Both the position numbers and the translations under genes were made by a program. From NCBI GenBank assembly GCA_017880865.1, contig JADGRL010000001.1:92146-156145 (forward strand): 64,000 nt of DNA. Direction: 5' to 3'. Source of the stretch: Gallionella sp. (GTDB taxonomy: Bacteria > Pseudomonadota > Gammaproteobacteria > Burkholderiales > Gallionellaceae). The notes under the pieces were generated by a model, which did not search any database, had not been told where the DNA came from, and saw only the letters and a list, made by a program, of their open reading frames with translations. How positions within the stretch are numbered: the stretch's first letter is position 1; every line of letters begins with the position of its first letter. Shown here piece by piece: positions 53,266 to 62,395 of the stretch.

Positions 53266-54000
53266 TTATCCTGCGTCAGCTGCTTTCTCGATCGGTTTCG
53301 ACCAACTCGCCACGACGATCCCCGCCTCATAGAGCAGCCACAGCGGCATCGCCAGCATGAATTGCGACACCACGTCGGGCGGGGTGAAGATCGCACCGAT
53401 CACGAATGCGCCGACCACCGCATAGGGGCGAATTTCGCGCAGTTTTGCCACGGTGACAAAACCCATGCGCACCAGCAACACCACGGCCACCGGCACCTGG
53501 AAGGTGACGCCGAACGCCATGAACATCGAGAGCACGAAGCTGAGGTATTTATCGATGTCGGTCATCACGGCCACGCCCTGCGGCGCGGCGGATGTAATGA
53601 AGCCGAACACCACCGGGAATACCACGAAGTAGGCGAAGGCCATGCCGCAAAAAAACAAAATTGTGCTGGCGATGATCAGCGGCCACACCAGTCGTTTTTC
53701 ATGCGCGTATAAACCGGGGGCGACGAAACGCCATATCTGATAAAGGATGTAGGGCAGCGCGATCAAAAATGCCGCCATCATCGCGACCTTGAGCGGCACG
53801 AAGAACGGCGTGGTGACATCGGTGGCGATCATCTGCCCGCCTTTGGGCAGCTTGGCTAACAGCGGTTGGGCCAACAAGGTGTAGAGGTCGGATGCCCACG
53901 GAAACAGGCCGATGAACACCAGCAGCACCGCTACAACGGAATTCAACAGACGTTTGCGCAATTCGACCAGATGCGCGATGAAGCTTTCTCCTGTATTCAC
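53266..54000 (-). CDS. tatC: Sec-independent translocase subunit TatC
   Basis: TatC recognises twin-arginine signals and is the core of the Tat translocon. The 244-residue protein has six helices. It starts SFIAHLVELRKRLLNSVVAVL, contains FVAPGLYAHEKRLVWPLI, and ends with a short tail. It overlaps tatB by four bases. Here it would export ActB1, which carries an RR signal. Confidence 0.95.
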   Translation of the reverse strand: MNTGESFIAHLVELRKRLLNSVVAVLLVFIGLFPWASDLYTLLAQPLLAKLPKGGQMIATDVTTPFFVPLKVAMMAAFLIALPYILYQIWRFVAPGLYAHEKRLVWPLIIASTILFFCGMAFAYFVVFPVVFGFITSAAPQGVAVMTDIDKYLSFVLSMFMAFGVTFQVPVAVVLLVRMGFVTVAKLREIRPYAVVGAFVIGAIFTPPDVVSQFMLAMPLWLLYEAGIVVASWSKPIEKAADAG

Positions 54001-54386
54001 TCGGATTTACTGGCGGATTGATGGGCGAGCGGTGTCGCGACCGTCGGCAGCTGCGCTGCACGATCGGGTGATGATGAAAGCACTGGGGATAAGGGCTTGG
54101 AAACCGCCTCGTTGATTTGTTGCATCTGCTGATCGGCTGTTTGTGCCGCTTGCTTTACCGATTGTTCCAGCGCGCTGGCATCGGCTTGCACTTTTTGCTG
54201 CAACTGGCGAAATTCTTCGATGGCCATGTCGCGCGCAATGTCGGATTTCACGCCATTCACATAGCGTTGCGCGCGCCCCCACAGATGCCCTAGCGTACGC
54301 GCCACTTTCGGCAGGCGTTCAGGCCCGATGACGATCAGCGCCACGACCATGACCACCATCAATTCAGAGAAGCTGAAATCAAACAT
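53997..54386 (-). CDS. tatB: Sec-independent translocase subunit TatB
   Basis: The 129-residue protein starts MFDFSFSELMVVMVVALIVIGPERLPKVARTLGHL, an N-terminal helix and amphipathic helix of TatB with the conserved Glu in the membrane part. A variable coiled tail rich in Gln, Ala and Ser follows. TatB joins TatC in the signal receptor. It sits in the tatA-tatB-tatC order. Confidence 0.95.
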   Translation of the reverse strand: MFDFSFSELMVVMVVALIVIGPERLPKVARTLGHLWGRAQRYVNGVKSDIARDMAIEEFRQLQQKVQADASALEQSVKQAAQTADQQMQQINEAVSKPLSPVLSSSPDRAAQLPTVATPLAHQSASKSE

Positions 54387-54410
54387 TTTTGCCGACCGAC
54401 GAGAATAGAC

Positions 54411-54647
54411 TTAAACGTTAGTCGTTTTTTTGTCTTTAACTTCGCCTTCGATGGTCTGCCCGCCTTCCTTATTCAGCCCGCCTTCTTTAATCAGTTTTGC
54501 GGCATCATCTTCGCTCTTCATGCCTTCCTTGAAGCCTTTTACCGCGCCGCCCAGATCGCTGCCCATGTTACGCAGTTTTTTGGTGCCAAAGATCAACACG
54601 ACTACCAACAATACAATCAGCCAATGCCAAATACTTAATCCGCCCAT
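54411..54647 (-). CDS. tatA: Sec-independent translocase subunit TatA
   Basis: The 78-residue protein starts [39 protein letters not shown], the TatA pattern of one helix, FGTKKL hinge and amphipathic helix. TatA polymerises to form the transport path. It follows hinT and precedes tatB. Length is normal. Confidence 0.96.
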   Translation of the reverse strand: MGGLSIWHWLIVLLVVVLIFGTKKLRNMGSDLGGAVKGFKEGMKSEDDAAKLIKEGGLNKEGGQTIEGEVKDKKTTNV

Positions 54648-54664
54648 CTTGTTCTCCTAATAAA

Positions 54665-55012
54665 TTAACTGCGCCGCACCATCGGCGGGATGCTGCCGCC
54701 ACCGATGACATGAATATGAAAATGAAATACTTCCTGCCCGCCACCTCGACCGGTATTGATCACGGTGCGAAAACCATCGTTCAATCCCTGTTCTTTTGCA
54801 AGCTTGGGTGCCAACAACAGCATCTTGCCAAGCAAGGCGGCATGAACATCTTCGGCCTGCATCAACGAAGCCAGATGCAGCTTGGGGATCAGCATGAAAT
54901 GCACCGGCGCGACCGGGTTGATGTCATGGAACACCAACACCTCGTCGTCTTCATACACCTTGCGGCAGGGAATTTCTCCGCGTGCGATTTTGCAAAACAA
55001 ACAGTCGCTCAT
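54665..55012 (-). CDS. hinT: HIT-family purine nucleoside phosphoramidase (HinT)
   Basis: The 115-residue protein starts CLFCKIARGEIPCRKVYEDDEVLVFHDINPVAPVHF and ends with the histidine triad in VFHFHIHVIGGG. HinT hydrolyses AMP-phosphoramidates such as those left by tRNA synthetases. It lies two bases after hisE and before tatA, the common betaproteobacterial order. Confidence 0.94.
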   Translation of the reverse strand: MSDCLFCKIARGEIPCRKVYEDDEVLVFHDINPVAPVHFMLIPKLHLASLMQAEDVHAALLGKMLLLAPKLAKEQGLNDGFRTVINTGRGGGQEVFHFHIHVIGGGSIPPMVRRS

Positions 55013-55014
55013 GC

Positions 55015-55338
55015 TCAGCCTTTCTTCCGACTTTCCTTTTCGGCGATACCCGACAAACCCTCGCGCCTCGCCAGTTCATTGAGCACATCGTTGGCGCTGA
55101 CACCATGATGCGCCAACAGAACCATGCAATGAAACCACAGATCGGCGGTTTCATACACCAGATGGGTTTTGTCGCCTGCTTTGCTCGCGAGTATGACTTC
55201 CGTTGTTTCCTCGCCAACTTTTTTCAGGATCGCATCTTCGCCCTTGCTGAACAGCTTCGCGACATACGAGCTTTCCGGCGACGCCTGTTTGCGCGCCTCC
55301 AGCGTCTCGGTCAATCTTTGCAATATGTCTGAGTTCAT
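55015..55338 (-). CDS. hisE: Phosphoribosyl-ATP pyrophosphatase
   Basis: HisE does the second step of histidine synthesis. The 107-residue protein reads [30 protein letters not shown] then [19 protein letters not shown] and [15 protein letters not shown], with the acidic MazG-like metal site (EETTE). The ATG at 55338 lies 10 bp after hisI; an upstream ATG at 55368 would overlap hisI. Confidence 0.94.
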   Translation of the reverse strand: MNSDILQRLTETLEARKQASPESSYVAKLFSKGEDAILKKVGEETTEVILASKAGDKTHLVYETADLWFHCMVLLAHHGVSANDVLNELARREGLSGIAEKESRKKG

Positions 55339-55348
55339 CTTTTCGTGT

Positions 55349-55738
55349 TCATTTCTTGTATATCTCATCGGGAGATTTCAACACTGCATCCACTTCGACC
55401 CACTGGCCTTGCTCCAAACGGCTGTAGAAACAACTCTCGCGTCCGGTATGGCAGGCGATACCGCCTTGTTGTTCAATCTGCAACAGGATCACATCACCGT
55501 CGCAATCCAGACGAATCTCTTTTACTTTTTGTATATGCCCGGACTCTTCGCCCTTGTGCCATAGTTTCTTGCGCGAACGGGACCAATACACCGCTTCGCC
55601 TTTTTGTTGGGTGAGTTTCAGCGCATCGCGATCCATCCACGCCACCATCAGTACGCGACCTGTGACGGCATCTTGTGCGATGGCTGTCACCAGCCCATCG
55701 ATCGACCAGTTGACTTTATTTAACCATGATTCGCTCAT
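55349..55738 (-). CDS. hisI: Phosphoribosyl-AMP cyclohydrolase
   Basis: HisI opens the purine ring in the third step of histidine synthesis. The 129-residue protein has [42 protein letters not shown] and [14 protein letters not shown], with the metal-binding Asp and Cys residues. It is a stand-alone HisI, not fused to HisE. It overlaps hisF by four bases. Confidence 0.95.
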   Translation of the reverse strand: MSESWLNKVNWSIDGLVTAIAQDAVTGRVLMVAWMDRDALKLTQQKGEAVYWSRSRKKLWHKGEESGHIQKVKEIRLDCDGDVILLQIEQQGGIACHTGRESCFYSRLEQGQWVEVDAVLKSPDEIYKK

Positions 55739-56493
55739 AACCGGACCTCTATACCCTGTTGCGCCATAAAATGTTTGGCCTGCTGCACGGTGTATTCGCC
55801 GAAGTGGAAAATACTCGCGGCCAGCACCGCATCCGCTCCGCCTTTTTTGACGCCGTCGACCAGGTGTTGCAGATTACCCACGCCGCCGCTGGCGATCACA
55901 GGAATCTCCAGCGCGTCGGTGATAGACCGGGTCAGCGCCAGATCAAAGCCGATTTTTTGCCCGTCGCGATCCATGCTGGTCAGCAGGATTTCTCCCGCGC
56001 CCAAGTCCTGCATTTTTTTCGCCCACGCCACCACATCCAGGCCCGTGGCCTTGCGTCCGCCGTGGGTGAACACTTCCCAATGCCCAGGGGATACCAGCTT
56101 GGCATCGATCGCCACGACGATGCACTGCGAACCATAACGCCCGGCCGCATCGGCGACCAATTGAGGATTGAGCACGGCTGAAGTGTTGATGCTGACCTTA
56201 TCCGCGCCGGCATTAAGCAGATTGCGCACGTCGCCAACCTCGCGCACGCCTCCGCCAACCGTCAGCGGGATGAATACCTGTGAGGCGACTTGTTCGATGA
56301 TGCGAAAAATAATCCCTCTATCATCCGAGCTGGCCGTGATGTCGAGGAAGGTCAGTTCGTCCGCGCCCTGCTCGTCATAACGGCGCGCAATTTCAACCGG
56401 ATCGCCCGCATCGCGCAACTCGACGAAGCTCACGCCTTTGACGACACGGCCTGCCGTCACGTCGAGACAGGGAATGATGCGTTTGGCGAGCAT
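55735..56493 (-). CDS. hisF: Imidazole glycerol phosphate synthase subunit HisF
   Basis: HisF is the cyclase barrel of IGP synthase, using ammonia from HisH. The 252-residue protein starts [23 protein letters not shown], has the catalytic Asp in IPCLDV and a second in [11 protein letters not shown], and phosphate loops GGGVREV and IASGGVG. It lies three bases after hisA. Confidence 0.97.
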   Translation of the reverse strand: MLAKRIIPCLDVTAGRVVKGVSFVELRDAGDPVEIARRYDEQGADELTFLDITASSDDRGIIFRIIEQVASQVFIPLTVGGGVREVGDVRNLLNAGADKVSINTSAVLNPQLVADAAGRYGSQCIVVAIDAKLVSPGHWEVFTHGGRKATGLDVVAWAKKMQDLGAGEILLTSMDRDGQKIGFDLALTRSITDALEIPVIASGGVGNLQHLVDGVKKGGADAVLAASIFHFGEYTVQQAKHFMAQQGIEVRL

Positions 56494-56496
56494 AAA

Positions 56497-57267
56497 CTAG
56501 AGTGTTACTCCGGTCAGTACATCGGTCTTGGTCAGCTCATCCGCCAACGCTTGCGCGGCCTTGAAGTCCAGCGTGCCTTCATAAATCGCACGGCCGGTGA
56601 TCGCGCCGGTGATGCCTTCAGAGCGCACCGCGCACAGCGCGCGTACGTCATCCAGATTGGTGATGCCGCCGCTGGCGATCACCGGAACGTGCAGCGGCCT
56701 GGCCAGTTCGACGGTGGCCGGAATATTCACGCCGGACAACATGCCATCGCGCCCGATGTCGGTGTAAATGACCGCTTCCACGCCGTAGCCTTCAAAGCGC
56801 TGCGCCAGATCCGCCACGTCATGTCCGGTCAGCTTCGACCAGCCATCCACCGCCACTTTACCGCCACGGGCATCCAGGCCCACCATGATGTGTCCGGGAA
56901 AAGCATCGCAGGCTTCATGCAAGAAACCGGGCACCTTCACAGCAGCGGTACCGATGATGATGTAAGTCACGCCGATGTCGAGATAACGCTCGATGGTTTC
57001 CAAATCACGTATACCGCCGCCCAGTTGCACCGGCACATCGCTACCCTTCATCGCCTCGATGATGCTGCGCACGGCGGCTTCGTTCTTGGGTTTGCCGGCA
57101 AACGCGCCGTTAAGATCCACCAGATGCAAACGGCGCGCGCCTTGTGCCAGCCAGTGTTTTGCCGTGGCAGCCGGGTCTTCTGAAAACACTGTGGCATCTT
57201 CCATCACACCTTGCTTGAGGCGCACACAATGACCGTCTTTTAAATCTATCGCAGGAATAATTAGCAT
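56497..57267 (-). CDS. hisA: ProFAR isomerase
   Basis: HisA isomerises ProFAR to PRFAR. The 256-residue TIM barrel starts [20 protein letters not shown] with the catalytic Asp in AIDL, and has [29 protein letters not shown] (second Asp) and [12 protein letters not shown]. Phosphate-binding loops mirror HisF. Gene order hisH-hisA-hisF is standard. Confidence 0.97.
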   Translation of the reverse strand: MLIIPAIDLKDGHCVRLKQGVMEDATVFSEDPAATAKHWLAQGARRLHLVDLNGAFAGKPKNEAAVRSIIEAMKGSDVPVQLGGGIRDLETIERYLDIGVTYIIIGTAAVKVPGFLHEACDAFPGHIMVGLDARGGKVAVDGWSKLTGHDVADLAQRFEGYGVEAVIYTDIGRDGMLSGVNIPATVELARPLHVPVIASGGITNLDDVRALCAVRSEGITGAITGRAIYEGTLDFKAAQALADELTKTDVLTGVTL

Positions 57268-57315
57268 ATAAGTATGTTAAGAATTTAAGGATTTCACAGC
57301 TCAGGAATCCCCGGA

Positions 57316-57948
57316 TCAGGGATTCCAAAGTGTAAAGTTCTGCAGCAGTTTAAGCCCTGCCGCTTGGCTTTTTTCCGGATGAAATTGCACCCCGAACAAA
57401 TTGTTTTTCGCTACCGCGCACACGAATGATTGCGGATACTGGCTGGTCGCCTGCACCAGGGACGCATCCTGCGTCTGCACGTAATAGCTGTGCACGAAAT
57501 AAAAACGCGCGTCCTGCTCTATGCCCTCCCACAACGGGTGATGCGCATGATGCACCTGGTTCCAGCCCATGTGCGGCACCTTGAGTTTGTTATTCTGCGC
57601 ATCGTGCATATTGCTGGCGAATCGCGTAACCTTACCGTGCAAAATCCCCAGCCCGGCCACATCACCTTCGGCACTATGTTCAAACAACATTTGCATGCCG
57701 ATGCAGATACCGAGAAAAGGCTTGCTGCGCGCCGACTGCAGCACGACCTCGCGCAAACCGCGCGCATCCAGCTCACGCATACAATCCGGCATCGCGCCTT
57801 GCCCGGGGAACACCACACGACGAGCATTTGCAATCGTGTCGGCGTCAGCGGTGACGACAATATCCGCCGTGGGCGCGACCTTGCGCAAGGCCTGTTCGAC
57901 CGAGCGCAAGTTGCCCATACCGTAATCGATTACTGCGACATCAACCAT
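57316..57948 (-). CDS. hisH: Imidazole glycerol phosphate synthase glutaminase HisH
   Basis: HisH hydrolyses glutamine and passes ammonia to HisF. The 210-residue protein starts MVDVAVIDYGMGNLRSVEQAL, has the nucleophile Cys82 in PFLGICIGMQMLFE and the His-Glu of the triad in GVQFHPEKSQ. It is a normal class I glutaminase. Confidence 0.97.
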   Translation of the reverse strand: MVDVAVIDYGMGNLRSVEQALRKVAPTADIVVTADADTIANARRVVFPGQGAMPDCMRELDARGLREVVLQSARSKPFLGICIGMQMLFEHSAEGDVAGLGILHGKVTRFASNMHDAQNNKLKVPHMGWNQVHHAHHPLWEGIEQDARFYFVHSYYVQTQDASLVQATSQYPQSFVCAVAKNNLFGVQFHPEKSQAAGLKLLQNFTLWNP

Positions 57949-57955
57949 GATTGAT

Positions 57956-58543
57956 TTATAGTGTTCCCTTGGTGGAAGGCATCATGCCGACCATACGCGG
58001 ATCCAGCTCCAGCGCCATGCGCAACGCGCGGCCGAATGCCTTGAACAGGGTCTCAGCCTGATGGTGGGCATTGTCGCCCGCCAGATTGTCGATGTGCAAT
58101 GTTACCAGCGCGTGATTGACGAAGCCTTGAAAAAACTCCTTGATCAGATCCACGTCAAACTCGCCGATGCTGCCCCTCACAAATTCGCAATTGAACACCA
58201 GACCGGGGCGACCGGAAATGTCCAGCACCACGCGAGACAAGGCCTCATCCAGCGGGATGTAAGCGTGACCGTAGCGGCGCAAACCTTTCTTGTCGCCGAC
58301 CGCCTGATTGAACGCCTGACCCAGCGTGATGCCGATGTCCTCCACGGTGTGATGCGCATCGATGTGCAGATCGCCCTTGGCCAGAATATTGATGTCCAGC
58401 AGACCATGGCGCGCGATCTGATCGAGCATGTGATCGAGAAACGGCAGCCCGGTATCAAACTTAACCTTGCCGCTACCGTCCAGATTTAACTCGACGCTGA
58501 TCTGGGTTTCCAGGGTGTTGCGGGTTACTTTGGCGCTACGCAT
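57956..58543 (-). CDS. hisB: Imidazoleglycerol-phosphate dehydratase
   Basis: The enzyme removes water from IGP. The 195-residue single-function protein has the metal-binding repeats [24 protein letters not shown], and [12 protein letters not shown], with [17 protein letters not shown]. It lacks the phosphatase domain found in enterobacterial HisB. It lies between hisC and hisH. Confidence 0.96.
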   Translation of the reverse strand: MRSAKVTRNTLETQISVELNLDGSGKVKFDTGLPFLDHMLDQIARHGLLDINILAKGDLHIDAHHTVEDIGITLGQAFNQAVGDKKGLRRYGHAYIPLDEALSRVVLDISGRPGLVFNCEFVRGSIGEFDVDLIKEFFQGFVNHALVTLHIDNLAGDNAHHQAETLFKAFGRALRMALELDPRMVGMMPSTKGTL

Positions 58544-58551
58544 GTTTAGCC

Positions 58552-59646
58552 CTATGCGGATTGATTAATAGTTTCTTGTAATGCAGCAATAAATTTCTCG
58601 TTCTCGTCTGGCGTACCGACCGTCACGCGCAAGCAGTCTGTCAACATCGTATGTCCGCCGTTTAAATTCTTGATCAGCACGCCGCGCTGTTTCAATCCGT
58701 TAAACACAACAGTTGCATTTGCAACCCGGAACAGCAGAAAATTTGCCTCGCTGGGATAAACCTTCACAGCGGCAATTTCACGCAGTTGCTGGTATAGCTT
58801 TGCACGATCCAGTTTAATTTGTTCGGCTTGCTGCAACAGCACATCATGATGTGCCAACAATTTCTCGGCCACCAACTGAGGCAAAACGCCGACATTATAC
58901 GGCAAGCGCAGCTTTTCCAACTGCCCCAACCACGCCGCGCTGCCCGCCAGAAAACCGAGGCGCAAACCCGCCATGCCGAGCTTGGAAAAGGTGCGCATCA
59001 CCAGCAGATTCGGGTAACGCGCCAAGTGCGGAATAAAACTGTCGCGGGCAAAAGCATAATAAGCCTCGTCCACCACCACTAGACCCGGCGAGGCTTCGAT
59101 GATTTGCATCACATCTTGCGCGGAAAACAGATTGCCGGTGGGATTATTCGGATAGGACAAGAACACCAACGCGGGTCGCTCGCGCTTGATCGCCGCGAGC
59201 GTCGCAGGCAAATCCAAAGAGAAGTCCGATGCAAGCGGCACGCCCACATAACGCATCCCGGTGAATATCGCGATCATCTTGTACATCACGAACGACGGCT
59301 CCACGCTGAGCAGCACCGCATCCGGCTTATTGACGGCCATCGCCAGCAACTGAATCAACTCGTCCGAGCCGTTGCCGAGCAACACCTCCATCCCCTTGGG
59401 CAAGCCGGTCACATCACAGATTTTTTCCTTAAGTGTAACGGCACCGGGATCGGGATAACGATTGATCGCGGCGGCGGCGACCACCTCGGCGATTTCGGCG
59501 CGCAAAGCGGGTGGAACGGGATAGGGATTCTCCATCGCATCCAGCTTGATATAGCCGGAGCTGTCCTGCACATGATAAGCATGCAGATCAAGAACTTCCT
59601 GGCGCAGCAGTGCGCCTGCGAGTACGGATGCCGAATTGGAGGACAT
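58552..59646 (-). CDS. hisC: Histidinol-phosphate aminotransferase
   Basis: The PLP enzyme makes histidinol phosphate. The 364-residue protein has [45 protein letters not shown] and the PLP lysine in [15 protein letters not shown]. It is the first his gene here. hisG and hisD, which often precede it, are not present immediately upstream. Confidence 0.95.
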   Translation of the reverse strand: MSSNSASVLAGALLRQEVLDLHAYHVQDSSGYIKLDAMENPYPVPPALRAEIAEVVAAAAINRYPDPGAVTLKEKICDVTGLPKGMEVLLGNGSDELIQLLAMAVNKPDAVLLSVEPSFVMYKMIAIFTGMRYVGVPLASDFSLDLPATLAAIKRERPALVFLSYPNNPTGNLFSAQDVMQIIEASPGLVVVDEAYYAFARDSFIPHLARYPNLLVMRTFSKLGMAGLRLGFLAGSAAWLGQLEKLRLPYNVGVLPQLVAEKLLAHHDVLLQQAEQIKLDRAKLYQQLREIAAVKVYPSEANFLLFRVANATVVFNGLKQRGVLIKNLNGGHTMLTDCLRVTVGTPDENEKFIAALQETINQSA

Positions 59647-59701
59647 GAAACGAAATTGAACGTAATAACAACGGCTATGAGCTTATCACATACGGCCAAA
59701 T

Positions 59702-61423
59702 CTATGAATCCAGATTTCGTCTTTCCTTCGCCCCGCGGCCCTTCACCCCGTTGCCATCCCTCAACTCGAAACACACCCGCCCCCGCTGGTTGCCGGCCAA
59801 CGTCAGCCGGTAGCCCAGCTGTTCGGCCCAGCGCGAGGCCTGATACAAGCCGACCCCCAGACCGCTTTCCGACGCGACGATGTTGCGCAGCAGGTTTGTG
59901 ACGATATTTTCCGGCATCGGCGTGCCGCTGTCGCAGACGGTCAGGCGCAAGGGTTCAGGCTGAATTTCAACCGTGATGGTGATGTCCGGTTCGGATTGGC
60001 GTTTTTTCAGGGCGTTATCGAGCAGGTTGTCGATGACGCAATCGAACAGCGCGGCGGGGATTTTTTTATCTTGCAAATGAACCGGCGCACGCCATTCGAT
60101 AGCCTGATGCGGGTTGCGCAGCCGCAAGGTATCCCACCATGAGCTCAGGGCGAGTTGCGTGGTTTCGCTATCGACCTGCGGTTGTTTGAGTTTATTCAAA
60201 GTCAGCTCGATGCGCTGCGTGAGCAGCGGGAGTTGTTGTTGCAGCAATTGTTGCGCCCGCTCCCCGCGGCTTTGCGCGATGGCGGTGAGCGAGTGCAACG
60301 CCTGCAGCATGTTTTTCAGATCGTGGGTCAGGCGCGATCCGGTCTCGTACACGGCCTGCAAACGCGTGATGTCGCGCAGGCTTTGCTCGCGCTGTTTGGC
60401 CTGATAAAAATAACCGATCAGTTGCGCGAGCAGGTGGATGTGCAGCAACACGGTGGGATTAAGTGATCGCTTGGCATACACCGTCAGGCGTAACTCGGCC
60501 TCCTGTACCACCACCGCATAGGCGCTGAATTCTCCGAGTTGCCCGACTCCATCGGGCGATTGCCAGGACAGGCCGGACAACCAAGGGAAATCCGCCAGCA
60601 AAGCCACGGCTCGGCGCAAATAGGCCGCCGCATCGGGTTCACGCTGGGCTGCATCGGCCAGTTGCGTGAGCCAACTTTCAAACGGCGTGCCGACATTCAA
60701 CAAGTAGCGCGAGAACATCACCTGCAGGCCGCTGAAACCGAAACGCGGATTCCACAACCCGCCCAGAGCCAGCAACACCAGCCCGATCAGAAATAATGTG
60801 CGCAACAGCGCATCGAGGTATTCCAGATGCCCCAGCGTCATAAAGGCGAGGCTGCCGAGCACCACCAGAGTCAACAACATAAACAGCAGCAAACTGTATA
60901 CGAAGTCCACCGTCTGTATGCTTTTGACCGGCTCGTTGCTGACCGGCACGACCGCCATGAGCAGCAGCAGCAGCGGCAGCACATACCCGGTCAGGATCCG
61001 CCCGACCTCGATCATGGATTGCGCCGCAAATAAATTCGGCACCACCCAGAGCAGCAACATCGCGAGCAGGTAGGCCATCACCGACAGATATAACAAGCGC
61101 GTCCAGCGGTCACGAAACACGAATACGCGCGCGCCCACCAGGCCAAACAGCCCGGTCAACCAGAAAGCGACGGTCCACCAGTTCAGCCAGAACATCGCCG
61201 CCGCAGCCGTCAGCGCGATGAAGGCAATGCCTCCGCGCCCCACACGGCGCTCGCCGCGCCACAACGGTTGCCACAGCAGGAACAGCCCGAAGTGGCTCAG
61301 CAGTAACGGACGCGCCCACAAACTATCCACGCCGAGCAGCAGCGCGCCGTGCAACAGCCAGAGCATCGCCAACAACATCCAGCGGCCGCTATTAAAATAA
61401 CCTTCCTTGCCCGGTGTCAGCAT
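59702..61423 (-). CDS. Membrane sensor histidine kinase, no adjacent regulator
   Basis: The 573-residue protein has a large N-terminal membrane region (about eight helices, residues 15-225), then a GAF-like segment, the dimerisation histidine in GSRLTHDLKNMLQALHSL, and the ATPase domain with DCVIDNLLDNALKKR, CDSGTPMP and SGLGVGLYQASRWAEQ. The end NGVKGRGAKERRNLDS is basic. The ligand is unknown, and no response regulator gene lies nearby. The gene lies 55 bp upstream of hisC and diverges from the pilin-like gene. Confidence 0.85.
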   Translation of the reverse strand: MLTPGKEGYFNSGRWMLLAMLWLLHGALLLGVDSLWARPLLLSHFGLFLLWQPLWRGERRVGRGGIAFIALTAAAAMFWLNWWTVAFWLTGLFGLVGARVFVFRDRWTRLLYLSVMAYLLAMLLLWVVPNLFAAQSMIEVGRILTGYVLPLLLLLMAVVPVSNEPVKSIQTVDFVYSLLLFMLLTLVVLGSLAFMTLGHLEYLDALLRTLFLIGLVLLALGGLWNPRFGFSGLQVMFSRYLLNVGTPFESWLTQLADAAQREPDAAAYLRRAVALLADFPWLSGLSWQSPDGVGQLGEFSAYAVVVQEAELRLTVYAKRSLNPTVLLHIHLLAQLIGYFYQAKQREQSLRDITRLQAVYETGSRLTHDLKNMLQALHSLTAIAQSRGERAQQLLQQQLPLLTQRIELTLNKLKQPQVDSETTQLALSSWWDTLRLRNPHQAIEWRAPVHLQDKKIPAALFDCVIDNLLDNALKKRQSEPDITITVEIQPEPLRLTVCDSGTPMPENIVTNLLRNIVASESGLGVGLYQASRWAEQLGYRLTLAGNQRGRVCFELRDGNGVKGRGAKERRNLDS

Positions 61424-61583
61424 TTCGTCATTATCCTGTCAAAATTTCGTCAAAACCGTTCCACGCCATTAGGTTCCGAAACTGCCGGCCATTCCGTCGT
61501 CGCTAAACCAACTCAGAACAACTTATTGATTTAATGTATTTATTGCCGTGAAGCGATGACCAAACCCAAAAATATCGCTCATA

Positions 61584-61599
61584 TTGGCACGACACTTGC
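61584..61599 (+). promoter_or_regulatory. Sigma-54 type promoter before the pilin-like gene
   Basis: TTGGCACG-ACAC-TTGCT fits the -24/-12 consensus TGGCACG-N4-TTGCW, with GG and GC exactly 12 bp apart. A start site near 61611 would leave a 30-nt leader before the ATG at 61641. RpoN and an enhancer-binding activator are implied. Confidence 0.8.
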
Positions 61600-61640
61600 T
61601 GCATTTCAGGCAAAGAACCCATAAACAGGAGATTAACACA

Positions 61641-62345
61641 ATGAAACGCAATCAATCCGGCTTTACCTTAATCGAAATCGCCATCGTACTGGTGATTATC
61701 GGCCTGCTGCTCGGCGGCGTGCTCAAAGGCCAAGAACTGATTAACAGCGCCAGAGTGAAAAACCTTGCCACCGATTTCAGGAATATTCCGGTGTTCATCT
61801 ACGGCTATCAGGACAAGTTCAAGTCGCTGCCGGGAGATGATGCTAATGCCATCACTCACCTCCCGGCACCAGCTATAATCTGTTCCGGTAATCCAACCGT
61901 CGGGAAATGTGTGCTTGGCAACGGCGTGATTGAGGGCAACTGGAACGACACTACTATAGCCAGTGAAAGCTATGTATTCTGGCAACACATCAGATTGGCC
62001 GACTTGGCTCCCGGCTCGACCGACACGACCACGCCAGCCACTTACTTGCCCACCAACGCATCTGGTGGCACCATCGGTATTCAGAGTGGCACAACATCTA
62101 CCGCCACCACGCCGATTAATGACTTGTCGGCTACCCCAGCGGCTATCCGAGGTTCCTATGTTATTTGCTCGTCCGGCATTCTCGGCAAATTTGTTAAGCA
62201 GCTGGACACGACCATGGATGATGGCAATACCGCTACAGGTTCGATGATGGCCGGAGTTGCAACTACAGCGGGCACTCCGATGACAGCAGTTGCGACGAAC
62301 TTAATTAATGACGCAGCACCCTACACCGTCTGCATGGGAATTTAA
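61641..62345 (+). CDS. Type IV pilin-like / pseudopilin protein
   Basis: The 235-residue protein starts MKRNQSGFTLIEIAIVLVIIGLLLGGVLKGQELI, a class III prepilin signal with cleavage at G|FTLIE and the conserved Glu5. The rest is Thr/Ala/Gly-rich with scattered cysteines (ICSGNPTVGKC and others) that could form disulfides. It could be a minor pilin or secretion pseudopilin. AGGAGA precedes the ATG. It stands alone with its own promoter and terminator. Confidence 0.85.
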   Translation: MKRNQSGFTLIEIAIVLVIIGLLLGGVLKGQELINSARVKNLATDFRNIPVFIYGYQDKFKSLPGDDANAITHLPAPAIICSGNPTVGKCVLGNGVIEGNWNDTTIASESYVFWQHIRLADLAPGSTDTTTPATYLPTNASGGTIGIQSGTTSTATTPINDLSATPAAIRGSYVICSSGILGKFVKQLDTTMDDGNTATGSMMAGVATTAGTPMTAVATNLINDAAPYTVCMGI

Positions 62346-62367
62346 TTCGATTCACCCGGCGTGACAC

Positions 62368-62395
62368 AGCCCGCAGTTCGCTGCGGGCTTTTTTA
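62368..62395 (+). terminator. Rho-independent terminator of the pilin-like gene
   Basis: AGCCCGCAG pairs with CTGCGGGCT around TTCG and is followed by a T tract. It overlaps the end of the converging antiporter gene. Confidence 0.9.
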
